A DNA stretch of 64,000 nt, taken from NCBI GenBank assembly GCA_024362935.1, contig JANCRA010000005.1, positions 25,504,235 through 25,568,234 of the forward strand. The letters are read 5' to 3'. The notes under the pieces are model-generated. The model saw nothing but the letters and a program-made list of their open reading frames with translations, did not search any database and was not told the DNA's origin. Position numbers and translations under genes: made by a program. Positions 45,802-58,400 of the stretch are shown one piece after another. This stretch comes from Setophaga petechia. Lineage: Eukaryota; Chordata; Aves; Passeriformes; Parulidae. Within the stretch, counting starts at the first letter, position 1, and each line of letters opens with the position of its first letter.

Positions 45802-47642
45802 CTGAAAGAACCAAAATATTGAGACAAATCACATAAGGGAAGAAAAACTGCATTCAGTTCTAGGCTGTGTGTTTCATTCAGGCCGGAAAGAAGGATCCAA
45901 AACAATACCTGATTTTAAATCTTCTGTACCATGTCAGTGTTAAGAGAGAGCCCCAAGGACACCACTATCTTGGAATGATGATGAACCAAGATGAAGCAGA
46001 TTGTCTAAGGAAAACATCAAAAGGGTCACTGTCAGTCAGAATAAAATAGATATTACTACAGTAAGTAAACAAACACACGAAGTCACCAAGCTCGTGGTTC
46101 AGCTAGCATCCAATAAAATAACAGCACAATAGTTTTCAATCAGTAGTCACAGAACTTGGAAAACATTAAAGAAATTACTGGGGGAAAGAAAATTCTACTG
46201 CCACCACACTTAAATCACTTTAACAAAACTTCACTCATCTACCAGAAAGTGATTAGAAGCTACAAGTTGAAAAAGGTTAAGTGTCAGATTAGATCACTTG
46301 TTTTCATAAATCAAGCTGAAAGCTGATTAACCCATTTGATTGCAGAGGGTTTACTTCAAGGTATCTTTGTTTACAGAACCACCACAGACTGTCTTTATTC
46401 TGCAAAATTACTTTGCCAATCAGTGCAACAAAGCTTTTTTTATGAAGAGCTTTCTTTACCTGATGACCAGTCTTTCGGACTTTGTAGCTGCTTGCAATTT
46501 CTGCAAGCATCCATATGCAGTCCTACCTGAGGTCATCATGGTTCTTCAAAGTTTATCCTACCTCACTGTACCTATTTTAGGGAAATGCAGGCATTAATAC
46601 CAGTCAGTACTCCCATGAATGCCAGAAGGGCTGAAATGGCAATTCAGCAAGAGGCTAGGGTCCTATAGTGGTTCCTACAGTTCCCAAAGCAGGTTTTTAC
46701 AGGGCAAATCCATGCAGCCATAAGGCACTTCCTCAGATCCCAACATTATGGAGGTCTTTGGCAATAATCTTTTCAAAAAACCAAACAAAACTCCCAAATC
46801 ATCCCAAAGTAGTGTCAAAAAAATTAACAGTACATATATTCTGCAGCTACTGTGATACACTAAGCTTAACGTGCAAAAGGTAGCTTTTATTCAGGAAGGT
46901 CATCCTGAAGCACTGGAATGAAGTCTTTTGAGCACTCAGTTCAGTTTCATATGTGTTGTACACCAAGGAAAGGAATATTCATAGAGATGATATTCAGGAA
47001 ATATGAAATAAATTTGAGGCATGTGACAAATGTACAGATTACCACCTCAATGAAATTACTTGAGGCCCAAAACGGCAAGAACAAAATTGCAAGGAGGAAA
47101 CCTAGAAAGACTTTGCAGGAAAGATGTACTTTCCTCTTGTAAAGGTACAAGCCTCCACTTTCTGCTGTAAAAAAGTGCCATGAGAAAATGACAAAGCACT
47201 ACGGCACTGGGGGATCTAGAAAACCAATTTTAAGTCACTAGGGCAAAACAAAACACCCTATCCCACAGAGTAAACACCATAAATCTGGCCTTCATTAGCA
47301 TATATCTAGCTGTAAATGCAGAAAGACAGAAGAGTATTAAAAGACTTAAAAACACTTAAAATTCTTGGAACAGCTGTACATGCACACACACAGCATTACG
47401 GAGCGTATGAATGGAGACAGGTGCTACAGAATGTAACTACTGCAAGCAACCTGAACAATCATTTGACAACAATGGTAACTTTGTATTTCCTCTTGATACA
47501 CATTTTCTCTTTCCAAGCACACAGGGAAGCAGCCCGCCCCAGAGGCAGGAGCCTCATGCTTCGCTTACACCAGAGAGGCACAACACACACACAGTCACCT
47601 GGACCAATTTCAAGCACCTTTCCCAACTTTTCTCAAAGGCAC

Positions 47643-47668
47643 TATATATATACACACACATATATTTG
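47643..47668. repeat. (TA)n/(CA)n microsatellite
   Basis: TATATATATA is followed by CACACACA and TATATTT, a compound dinucleotide repeat in the first intron. Confidence 0.8.
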
Positions 47669-50600
47669 AAATCAACCAGTCACTGGAGTATGACTTTCTA
47701 CAACATGTCAGTCTTAAAAACAAGAAAGTTCACTGTTGACTGCTTGTTTCAAAAAGACAGAATGGGAAAAGGAAGCAATCTCTTTAGCACGTTAAGGACC
47801 AAATATTCCTTTCAGTCACCTTGGCTCAGGCAAATACTGACATATCCTCCAGTATCCTCCATATCTCTCCAGCAACAACATGAAGGAAACGCATAAATCT
47901 CATGGGAACACGATGACCATACAGGAGTTGTGGCCAGTGCTCGTATCCCATGTGCCTGAGAGATGGACTCCTCTATTACTATGGCAGTAATCAAATGAGT
48001 CTCAACTACTTGTGACCCACACACACAACACTGACAAAACGTCTTTTGCTGGAGGGTCTGCTTCTCTCAGTTTATCAAAGCTTGGATTAGGTGGCATACT
48101 GGACTGGACATAAAACTTGAAAGACAAAATGTATCTTGCAGCTGGAGTGACCAACATGTTGCTCTCTATTTTCTTCTGGTTTATTTTTCACCTTCCTTTA
48201 AACTACCACTATCATGCTTTGCAGAGTTGCTGATGGATCACTTAACTTTCTCCTCTTTTGTACAACCCAGCTGCATTTCTTTTCTGAAGGTTAGCAGGCA
48301 ATAGACAAAAGAAAGAGTTCCTTAGGATGGTTCCAAAGTAAGCAGTGAGAAATGCATACCTTGTGCACCTCTGTTAAGCTTCTGTAAGGAAACTGCTCCA
48401 CAGTTCCAGCCACTAATCCTAGATTTATTCTTGTGGCCACATTCTTATTTTGGGGTTTAACTCATAATTAAGTCTTATTTTTGCATTTAACTTGACTGTG
48501 TGAAGGCAGGCATAGCATTTCACTTCTCTCTTGTCTGAGAGATACAGGGCACAAGGGCAATGCCATTTGAAACACTCACACAAAAATACTGACAATAATC
48601 CCCAGGGAAACCAACGAGCATGAACGTGAGTTTTTGGGTCTATACATACACTAAAAGAAGCTCATGCAAAAATAGCCATGTTAAAAATCCTGACAGTAAT
48701 CGATTACTCCAACTACAGTGCAAGGAACAAGAAAGCCAACAAACATGGTAGCTAACCAATGTTATATTAAAAAAAACAACACAGCAATTTTCTCAAACTT
48801 GCAATTATATCTTTATTGATAAATTCTTAAACAGACTCCCCAGAAGACATGTCACTATGTGGATACATTGCCAGGAACAGAGACTGAAACTGGACTTAAT
48901 CTAAGAAGAGCTTTTTTTTTCACTTCCATGGCATACCATATAAAAGAGAGAATGTGTGTGTATAAATATATATAGAAAAATAACAAAGACACTTAAATCT
49001 CTTCATTCTGATTTCATCTAATGCAGTGTTTTATTTTTAACAATTTACAGGAGTTCTTATCACAGCTTTTTGCTGCTACGTAAAAAGTAGCACAAGCATG
49101 GAATAGGCACATGTCACTTAACTGAGGAGAACTGAAACTACACTTAGCTAAATAGTGGGTGGGGGAGAAATTATTTTTGTCCCACAGGATTCAGTAAGAG
49201 ATGACGGAAACATGGACTTCCCCTGGAAAAAGCAAATGCTTAAGCAGCTGTACTTCACTATAAAAATATCAGAATACAAAACTTTCTGGAAGCTGTTTTC
49301 AGTTTTGCATTTATATTTTACACTGAAGATGTAGGAAGGTTCAACAGGAAAAAAAATTATGCCTGCATGTGCTCAAACTAACTTTAGCCACAACCCGTGA
49401 ATGAGAAACCAGAAGCTGCCTCTTGAGGAATCTAGATTTTCCTTAAACAACTGATTCTAAATAAAAGATTTTGAGCTACTAAGAGACAACAGGGCAAAGA
49501 ACAGAAGGGAATCCAAAAATGTGCGCCCTTGCGAAATAAAAAATCATGGTACAGAATAAGGTAAATAGAGAGCAGCCATACCAGATCACAAAATATTGCA
49601 GCTAGAGGTACCTGATGAAGTTAGTAAGAGATTGACTCAAAACACATCAAATAAGTATTTCTTCATTTTTACTACTCACAGGCAGTGAACTGCTGGAGCT
49701 TGCAATCACATGAGACTATGGAAGCAGACAGTACCATCAGGTTCAAAAAGGCAATAGAGAAGTTCATGGACAATCGGGGGGACATAAGTGATGCACACTC
49801 TAGCATGACCATTTTAACATATATGGGGAGTGGAGGAGTAAGAGAAGAAAGCACAAAAAAAGTGTCTGGGCTTTAATGCCCTTCCTAAGTAGCATCACTT
49901 ACTCCTACTGCCCTAGACAGAACATTAGGTTGGATCCAAGGTAATCTGACCCAGCAGGGTATTTTTCACATTCTTATAAGTTTATCACTAATATCTGTAA
50001 CTTCATAACACATTCACTTCTCCCTTCGTCCCATTTTTTATTCTTGAGCAGCTGACTGGAAGAAAATCTCCTCCCTCTGGCTAAAGTCCTATCTGGATGT
50101 GTGAAGAAGAGTAACAAACTTAGCACCCCAGCAAGGCTTTATAGCAAGGACATGCAGGACACAGAGCAAAGTCACACTCTGAGACATCAGCACTTAAGAG
50201 CAGAGCTATTTGTCCTGCTGAGTGCAGCCACTGGTTGTCCATAAGACAACTGAAGGTGGTTTGCACAGTGACTGCAAAAAGAGAAATGAAAGATTTCAAT
50301 ACACACAGGAACACACCTGTCCAACTGCCAACACCTACTATCACCCTCTGGAAGAAGCCAGCTTCCAACTTCTTTTTAGTACTGGCTTTTCAGTACAGGG
50401 ATAATCACCTCCCTTGCAGTGCACATCAGCTCCAAAGGCAACACAGTTGTAGCACTGCACTCCACACACCCTCTTCCAAAAGAGTTAAACACTTCTTCAG
50501 AGAGACTGGAAAACAGTGTAGCAGCAAACTCTGGAGGATGATCTTTACTATAACCATACCCAAGTAGCAGCATTATGTCATACAGAAATCTGGTACCTGA

Positions 50601-53600
50601 CATTGTGAGTAATCTACAGGGAAGGCAATGGCTTACTCACTTAACAGAAAGCCCAAAGCACCAGAGCCTCAAAACTCCAACCGGTAATTTTGCGCAAATG
50701 CTGTGCTGAAAATATTAGAGTATTTTAAATCATGTGGGTTGAAACATTCTTAAACATATGCTCAGAACTTGACATTCAATGTACGTAAGACCCTTTTAGG
50801 CAATGGAATCCCCAAATGCATTGTAAATTGCAAGGCAATTATATGCTGGTGGTTAAAAGATGTATAATTAAGAGGACTGAGCTCAGAGCTTCACACACTG
50901 CATCCAAACAAAATCCACAACTACAGAGGTCTTTACTGTGTTGTTTGGATTTGCTAATACTAGCCTAAATTTCATGTTAAATTGCTTGGTGTGTTCATGA
51001 CATCTCACAGACAAGGTACAATCATCTCCATAGGTTCCCAAAACCATCAGCTTGGGTCCAGAAGTAGAACATGGATCTACAAGAATCTCAGCTTCTCCAC
51101 AAGCACAAATAACATAAATAGTAGTTTTGTCATTTCCTCTTGACCAAGAAAGAACAAGTACATGTCACTGTCAGACCCATTTCCTGAAACTGAGCAAACA
51201 CACAGAATGCAAGATGTTTGGAAACATGGAATTTCATCCACCCCAAGATGAACAGAAGCTATAAGGTTCATGACAAAAAGAAAGGCACTTAAAGCTATTT
51301 TATAGCAAAACTTTTCAATCAGTGTTAGTAAAAAGTATACTTCTAAGTATGAATCTAAAACATTCATTTTCTCTATTTCATAGCAAGTAATACCTCTCTT
51401 TGAAATCTTTTGTTCTATCAAGAGAAGCTGTACCACATCTAATTGTGATCAACATCAACATCACAAGGTGTAACTTCTGTCCCTATGCTGTGATCTAACC
51501 ATAAGTTTCACTTAGTTCTAGTCTTTTAACAGCTCCATTCTCTACTACACTCAGCTAGCAAACCAAGAATGCTGTAATTGTGGAAACAAGAGTCTTTTTG
51601 TCAGTAAAAGCACTCAAACTGAGACAGAGGACACTGGGAAGCAACCAACATCAGCTACAAGAGTTCCTGTACAGAACGCTTTCATTAACTAGATACAGTC
51701 CTTGTTCAGGAAGGCCTCTGACGTGCAGGTACTGCAACACACATGCAGGTACCCTGACAGATCAAGGCATTCAACATGTTAAGATCTCACAAGATATTTT
51801 TAGTTACCACCTGGAATCGTATTTTGGACTACTTTTTTTCATATGTTAAGATCTACCTGGGAAGAAAGAAGCAATATTGCCCTCATTCTGCCTTTTTAGA
51901 AAGCTTATTACTTCGGTTCTGGCAAAAGGCAGTTTACATTGCATAAGGATGTCCAATATATTAACAGAAAAGCAGCAGAATGTTTTAGGCAACACTGGTA
52001 AAACAGATTATGTTTTAGAATTATAACACAATAAATACAGAATTAAACTTAAGCATTATTCCTAATAATAGCAACAGCTAGAGAACTTACAGACTTGTAA
52101 CTGGTTACAATCAAGAGCAGAAAACTTAACTATGAGGAGGAAAATAAGAAGTCTTTGCTCACAAACTGAACAGGTTCTTTTTCTTTTCCTACACCACATG
52201 AACTTAAACAGGAATTCTAATTTCAGCTGATTCACTCATCTGTACCTCAAAGTATCTTAGAGAAAACCTGACAAAGATAGCCCAAACCCTAAAAATCAAC
52301 AAACATTTAAGACTCTACAAATTTTAGAAACTTCAGAGGATTTGTAAAGAAAAAAGAACTTACATAGGAAAATTTGTAACTACTGTCAAGAGTACATTCC
52401 TACAGATTTCAAAAAAGTAATTTCCTAAACATGGCTATTCCTGACCTAAGGCTCAAGATGGGCTCTGTATCTTGAAAGTTTTTTGAACAAGGATTTCTCT
52501 ATTTGAGCAGAAGGTCTCCAGGTCCCATTCCTGCTATCACATCCTCACAGGGAGGTTGTCACGCATGGTTATTTCAATGTAGTTATAAACAGGCCTGGGT
52601 TTTGCCAGGATGAGCAGGGCTGCAAAGAGCAGCCTTCAGATACAGCAACAAATGGACCCTTTATGACATTGCAACAGGGCAGAAATGTACTTTAGAAACA
52701 TCTCAAAATACCAAAAGCAATATCCTGAGATAAAGTAGAGATTAAGCATACCATAACACACCTTGCATCTGTACTTGGGAAAAAAAAAGTCCAAGTCTTT
52801 TATTTATTTAAATTACACATAGCCTGCCTTTCCAGATGAGGTTAAACAAAATACCTTTGTCTTATTTTTAGTCCCAATACTACAAAGACAAATAAACTTA
52901 TTTTCTCACAATACAATATCATTCTTGCTTCAGTAGGAATACTCAATAAATAAACCAACAGAGTTCCTCACAGAGGAGCCTTTCAGCAGGTATAAGCTAT
53001 TGGAGTTTCAGTGTGGTCCTAAAATAAATTTGTACCTTCTGATGATTTACCATACCATGAGAACACAGTACACACAGTTCTGTAGGACCAGGTCCTACAC
53101 ACAAATTCAATCACTCAGCACAAAAATACTGAACATCAAAATAACCCCCAGTACAGAAATTTAGTGTTGCTTCCAGTAAATAATTTAACTTTACAATTAA
53201 TAAAACTCGTGTGATCTTTGTATGTACTACAAACAGTTCATGCAAAAGTCTGAATGTCACCAGTTTTTAAGCGACAGCTTCATACAAAACACGAGCTCTC
53301 CAGTTCAGCCATCAGCAGTGGTACCTCGTGGGTATGGCCCGAGCGTGGAACACTGCCACTACAGGTGAGCCCATAGGGGAGGGCACCTGTCTACAGGGGA
53401 GCAGTGCATTGCCCTAATTTTGTCAATTTTATTTTTAAGTCTCCCAACCCTCAAAAACTAAAAGGCCTTAGAGTAAACCTGCATTGCACATTGTTGAGTA
53501 ACTAACTTAGAACTAACTCTATGTATTTTCATCAGATGGTATAATATAAGGCTTTAAGGCGAGTGTCACTGTCACTTCTAAAATTCATTTGAGGTTACTT

Positions 53601-53837
53601 GTTATAGTTTTGACCTAAAAGACACAATAAGGAATATCTGACTGAAACGTGCCACCTCCCGCATTAGAAACCGGAGCTATTTCACCTGTGCGGGGTGAAG
53701 TGCGATGGTGGGTCTTCCAGTGCACTCACTTCACAATTACCAGACGTTCTTTTCCCTGAAAAAAAGGATCCTTTCATTTTCAGTCCTGGGGGGCAGCAGC
53801 ACCTCACAAAGACCACCCCCAGCCCACAGGCACATGA

Positions 53838-55080
53838 GAGGGGGCTAGACACAGCCCTTGCCGTGTAGGGGCTACCGAGCGCTCCCCTCCCCGGGCGGAG
53901 GTGCCAGTGGCTGTGGCTCCTGTCCCGCTAACGGGTCCCGGGACAGCGGGGTGGCCGAGGGACCCCAGCCCGGCCCCGGCAGGGCTCAGGGAGTCGCTGG
54001 CCCCGGCATGTGCCCGGCACCGAACGTGCTGCCAGGGCAGCCCCTGGCCCCTGCCCCTCGTTCCGTGCTCGGGGCCGGCCCGGGGCCCCACGTGCCGGCA
54101 GCTTGGGGGGCGGGGGGGGGGGGGGGACACTCCGAGGGCTTCCCCGCACCCCCAAAACCGCCCCCCGCTACCTCCCAAAAAGTTGTGCGGCGAATCCAGC
54201 CGCCGCCGGCCCGGCCGAAGGGGGTCACCGACGGGAGAAAAAGGGGGTTCGGGACGGGCGGGGGGGAACCTGCGGCCGCATTCCGAGGTGCCCCCGCCCC
54301 GCCGGCACCGTCCCCACGGCCGCGGGCGGGGGGTGGCCGGCGGCGGCGGTGGGGGGGTAAAGCACCCCAAAAACGCTGCGAAACTTTCCAGGCCGCGGCC
54401 GGCGCAGCCCCGCGGGACCGGCACCGCCTCCGCCGCGGCGGCCCCGCACCGGGCTGGGGGAGGGGGTGTCCCCCCAACCCGGCACCGCTCATTAAAAGTC
54501 ATTTCGGCAAATTAATGCCGCCCCCGTCCCCCCGTCCCGCGGCCCTCTCGCCCCGCGAGGGGGGCGGGGGGGCTTGGGGGGGAAGAGCGGCCCCAACCGC
54601 GGCGCCCCCTCCGCTTCCCCCCAGCCGCCCGGCCCCGGCGGCGGCGGGGCTCGGCCCGCTCTGGGCCCGGGGCCCGGCGCGGGGGGCCCGGCGGGGCGGG
54701 GAGCGGAGCGGCCGGGCCGCGCCGCGCCGCGGCCTAGCGCCCCCCCGCCCCCGTTCTCCACCGCCGCCCTTCACCTCCCGGGCAAAGGCACCGCGCCCGA
54801 CCCTCCCGCTGTGCCCCGGCGGCCGTCTCACCCCCCTCCGGCGCTCCTCCTGGCGCCCGAAAGCTTCAAAAACCCCCCTGGCTCCCCGCACCCCCTACTG
54901 CGGCCTAAGCCGCTCTGGCCGATCCCCGGCCTCGAGTAGCCCGCCTCCCCGCCCGCCCTGCACCCTCCGCACCGCCTGCCGCGCTACGCGAGCCCGGGGA
55001 TGCAGGCCGGGCCTGGCTTACCTTTCCAGCTGCTTTTTTTTCCCTCCTCTCTCTCCTCTCCCCCCTTTCCCTCTGTTGGG
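53838..55080 (-). promoter_or_regulatory. INO80D: CpG island at the INO80D 5' end
   Basis: G+C content rises abruptly, CpG dinucleotides are dense, and many GGGCGG/CCGCCC Sp1-type boxes occur, in contrast to AT-rich flanks on both sides. This is the only such island in the window and lies upstream of the INO80D coding exons, so it is the likely promoter region. A run of 15 G at 54112-54126 and other G-runs on the plus strand could form G-quadruplexes. The long open frames here on both strands (up to 408 codons) are an effect of the scarcity of stop codons in GC-rich DNA, not genes. A divergent non-coding transcript on the plus strand is possible but not shown. Confidence 0.85.
54112..54126 (+). 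repeat. G15 homopolymer in the CpG island
   Basis: Fifteen consecutive G, preceded by six more after one C. Such a run is a candidate quadruplex former and also a place where assemblies often have length errors. Confidence 0.85.
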
Positions 55081-55430
55081 CTGACAGATCAGAGTTTCCT
55101 CCCCAGCAGAGGGACTGGGAATGTGCTCGGGCTCTGTGCTGAGGAGCTGCTGCCCCCCTGTCTCTGAGAAGATCCTGCTTTTTGTGGGGAGAAAGCTTTG
55201 GGGGCTCTTTTATTATTTTAAAACTACAAAGTGCTCAGAGGGTAGGTGATTATTAAGGGGAATCCCTGAATATATTCTCCAGCAAAGAAGGCAGGGCTGC
55301 TGGGGCTGCTCAAGAAGAGAGCCAGCAGCCTCCTATAGCACCACTACAGGCACTGAGAGGACATAACATCAGAGAGCGGCTCCTCTGCCCTCCAAAACAA
55401 CAACTTTCCTACCATCTTGGAGGTAGTAGC
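55022..55430 (-). other. INO80D: Putative non-coding first exon and core promoter of INO80D
   Basis: The minus strand has a good donor at 55021-55020 (GCAGCTGGAAAG/GTAAGCC), immediately beside the CpG island, and the reading frame needs a leader exon upstream of 45801. The upstream limit cannot be seen; 55430 is chosen to include a YY1-like motif. Other donor-like sites in the island (for example GTGAGA near 54825 and GTGAAG near 54771 on the minus strand) allow alternative first exons. Transcription start data would decide. Confidence 0.4.
55410..55420 (-). promoter_or_regulatory. YY1-like motif
   Basis: The minus strand reads CCAAGATGGTA, matching the AAGATGG core of the YY1 site, though lacking the CGGC that usually follows. 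YY1 is a partner of the INO80 complex and often binds near transcription starts. Motif evidence only. Confidence 0.3.
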
Positions 55431-58400
55431 GAGGGAGAGAGGGAGGGGGAAAAAAAGTACAGAAGGTTTTTATAAAGTGTCAATTTGGAGGAGGGAGACA
55501 AATGTCCAAAACAAAATATTTTATCATTTCTGTGACTTTTTTTTTTTAATAAAAATAAAATACAAAGGCTCCTCGCTGAAGAATTTTTTTTTCATAATCT
55601 GTAAAGATCAACTCTCTGGAAAAAAAAATTAAAGGAGGTATGGTAAAAAAATATTTTTAGTAACTTCGTTGTTCTTAAAGCTATGTAATTTTTTTCTGTA
55701 TTTTAAAGTTGATAACTTCTTTGTCATTTTGTGATGGTTCTAAAAATTAGTATGTAATTGTGAAAGTTTGTGTAACTTTTTTTTTGTATTCTTAGTCTTA
55801 GTAAACAGCTGAGATTGATGTCGGATAGTTTGATGTAATTGTACCATAACATCTTTCTCTCTCTCAAGGCATTGTAAATAAAATTGGATATACAGGTAGG
55901 AAAAAAACCAATATTTTTTAAATTTTTACTTTTTTATTTCTTTCTAGAGTAGGCTATGTAGACAAACAATGAAGGATTTAATGTGAGTGAGAGGAACCTA
56001 TGATAGATATCTGAGAAATTGTGCTGTCATAAATTTAGCATTGTCTGCCCTTCAGGATGGGATGTGAAAAAACAGAACTCATAGCAAGAAATTTGGGGGC
56101 AACAGTTGAGTTTTGTTCTTAATATTTTCAAAGCATTTTGCAGCCTTCTAAAAATCTGTTTTGGTTCTTTTTAATTTACTGTTTTGATTTAGGGGCTTTG
56201 TTCTTTATATTTATGAATATTTTTCCTAACTTATAGTTGAGAAATGCTATAAATTTATACTACAGTGTCTTGTAATATAAATTAATATTACTTTTTGGTT
56301 GCAGATTCTTTTATTAGATTGTAAAAAATGTATTAAATGCTGTCAAAACAGTGTCAGATGCTGTGGTGTATCTGTAGGTGAAGACACTGATCACTGTATT
56401 CAGCAGATTGTGATAATGTTTCTTGAAGTAGTATTATGCACAGCCCTATTCAGAGATGAACTGCAAAGATGCCTTTTTATTTGTCCCGAAGGAAGAGGAA
56501 ATAATTAGGAAACTAATGAGCTATACATTATGTTTTTTCCATTGTAAAAATTATTCAGGTGGTATAGACTAATTGAACTGCAGTCAGACTAAGGTCATAC
56601 GGATGAAGTACTGAATTACTTAGTATATTATCACCCTCCTCCTCTCCCCTGCCAAATCTGAAATATATTGGTTTAGTTCAGTTCTTGTAATCTTAAAAAA
56701 AAAAAAATCCCGTATTTTAGGTACATCCGCATTTCAAAACATACTTTGAGAGTTTTGCCCAGCCTGCATGGTGAGTGTAGCTCGTGTGTTCATAGTGGGT
56801 TTTTCATTTAGATAAATAGGTCTCAATTAAAGTATAATTAAAAGTCAGATGGTCTTTGTGTCACACTGTTTTTGTTTAGCAGAGTTTTTTAGATCATTCT
56901 TAGTCTACCTAGCTCATTTTTAATAATCTGGAGTGTTGCATGCAATGGAATTATTGCATGGGAGGTGTTTTTCTGTTAATTGATCTGTCAAATGGATAGT
57001 TCTGCTGATGTTAGAAAACAACAACAACAAAAAAACCCAAATATGTTGCTCCTATATTGTATTCCAAAAGAGTTTGTATTTTGTATAGAAGTAGTGCAAT
57101 AATTAGGGTCCTTCATAATTTTACCAGTCATTATTGTATGCTTTGGAGCATGAAGTATGATTATTCTCTTTGTAAGCTGTTTCAGCAAAAACTACTTTTA
57201 TAATTTATACCTAGAATTCATTATAGGAATGACAGGGATTACAAACCATGGTCAGGTATAGGATGATTGAAAAACCACAAACTCTTTGAAATATTGCAAA
57301 TAAATTATCTTAATTAATTTAGGAATTCAACAAATGCAGCATAAACTAGTATTTCCTTTTCTTTTATTCTAAATAGATAGATAAAGGGCCAAATTCTCAG
57401 ACCCCACTTTTGCAGATGCTTGCAGGCCTTACTAACACTTGCTAATTCAGAAGTGCTTGAAGGATCACTGTAGTTCCTGGCGTAAAACTCTTCCCAAGTC
57501 GGTAGGATTTTGCTCGAGTACCAAATTTAAGTTTCCATACAAAGTGATTTCTTGTATTAACCATTGTGTTAAACAAGAGAATCGCTACTTTCAACTTAAT
57601 TCAGTAGTTCTGTATAATTCAACTACAGTTCAAGTTCTCTTAATTGGGCTATTTAGATGGGTTTTGTGTTTTAGGAAGAGAGGCATACCATGAACAACTA
57701 ATCTATGCCACATCTCTCTGTGGTACCCTTAAGAATATCTGTACAGCACATTTAGTATCTTGGAACTGTGTTTTTTAAATGCGATGCAGGTAATTCAGCC
57801 TTTTAGAGAAATAGCTATGAATGCACTTGAGAAGCTGAGCACAGAAACAATATTAAACCTTTTCTTGGGCTTATATGTTTGACTTTGCAGATACTGACTT
57901 TAATCAGATTATTTGCCTGCCTAAATTTAAACATGTGTCACGACAGCATTACACATTTTGGTGACATCCTAAGATCTATCTGATGTGTTTTAATTGTGAA
58001 GCCAGAAGCTTAAAGCCAAGAAAATGAGAAACATTTTGAATCTGGAAGTTTGGAATAGGAAAACTTGAAATGGAATACTTCTGGTATCTTGTACAAAAAA
58101 AATTAATTCAATCTTTTTAAGGAGGAGAAAGTAAAGAGGAAAAGTTTGCCAGATCTTGGTTGTGTGGACTATTACGTAATCATTCAACAGAAAAATTAAA
58201 AATTTGTACTTCATGGATGGATAAATTTATTTAACAAAACTTTATTTACCTGAGAGTAATTTGCTTTTTACTAACTTACTAAGAGATACAAATATTATTT
58301 TAATTTGCTGAAAATAAAATGTTACACAGTAAGAAGCTAAAGGAGCAGTCTGCTAGCTTTAGTAATGTAGAATGAAATTATTTTTTAAAAAATATTTGCT

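Larger units (their letters stand above)
45802..55021 (-). other. INO80D: INO80D intron 1 (in 5' untranslated part)
   Basis: About 9.2 kb between the proposed first exon donor (AAAG/GTAAGC at 55021-55020) and the acceptor at 45803-45802. Most is AT-rich without recognisable genes. The 5' part is the CpG island. A TA/CA microsatellite lies at 47643-47668. One or more extra leader exons could be hidden here; I could not identify any. Confidence 0.5.

Noticed and set aside
53804..55084. Long open frames (up to 408 codons) on both strands in the GC-rich region.
   Set aside because: They overlap one another in many frames, are Pro/Arg/Gly/Ala-rich, and coincide with the CpG island, where stop codons are rare. 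No family resemblance.
57386..57540. GGGCCAAATTCTCAGACC, similar to the start of an old amniote palindromic repeat.
   Set aside because: Only the first dozen bases agree with what I remember and no matching opposite end is visible.
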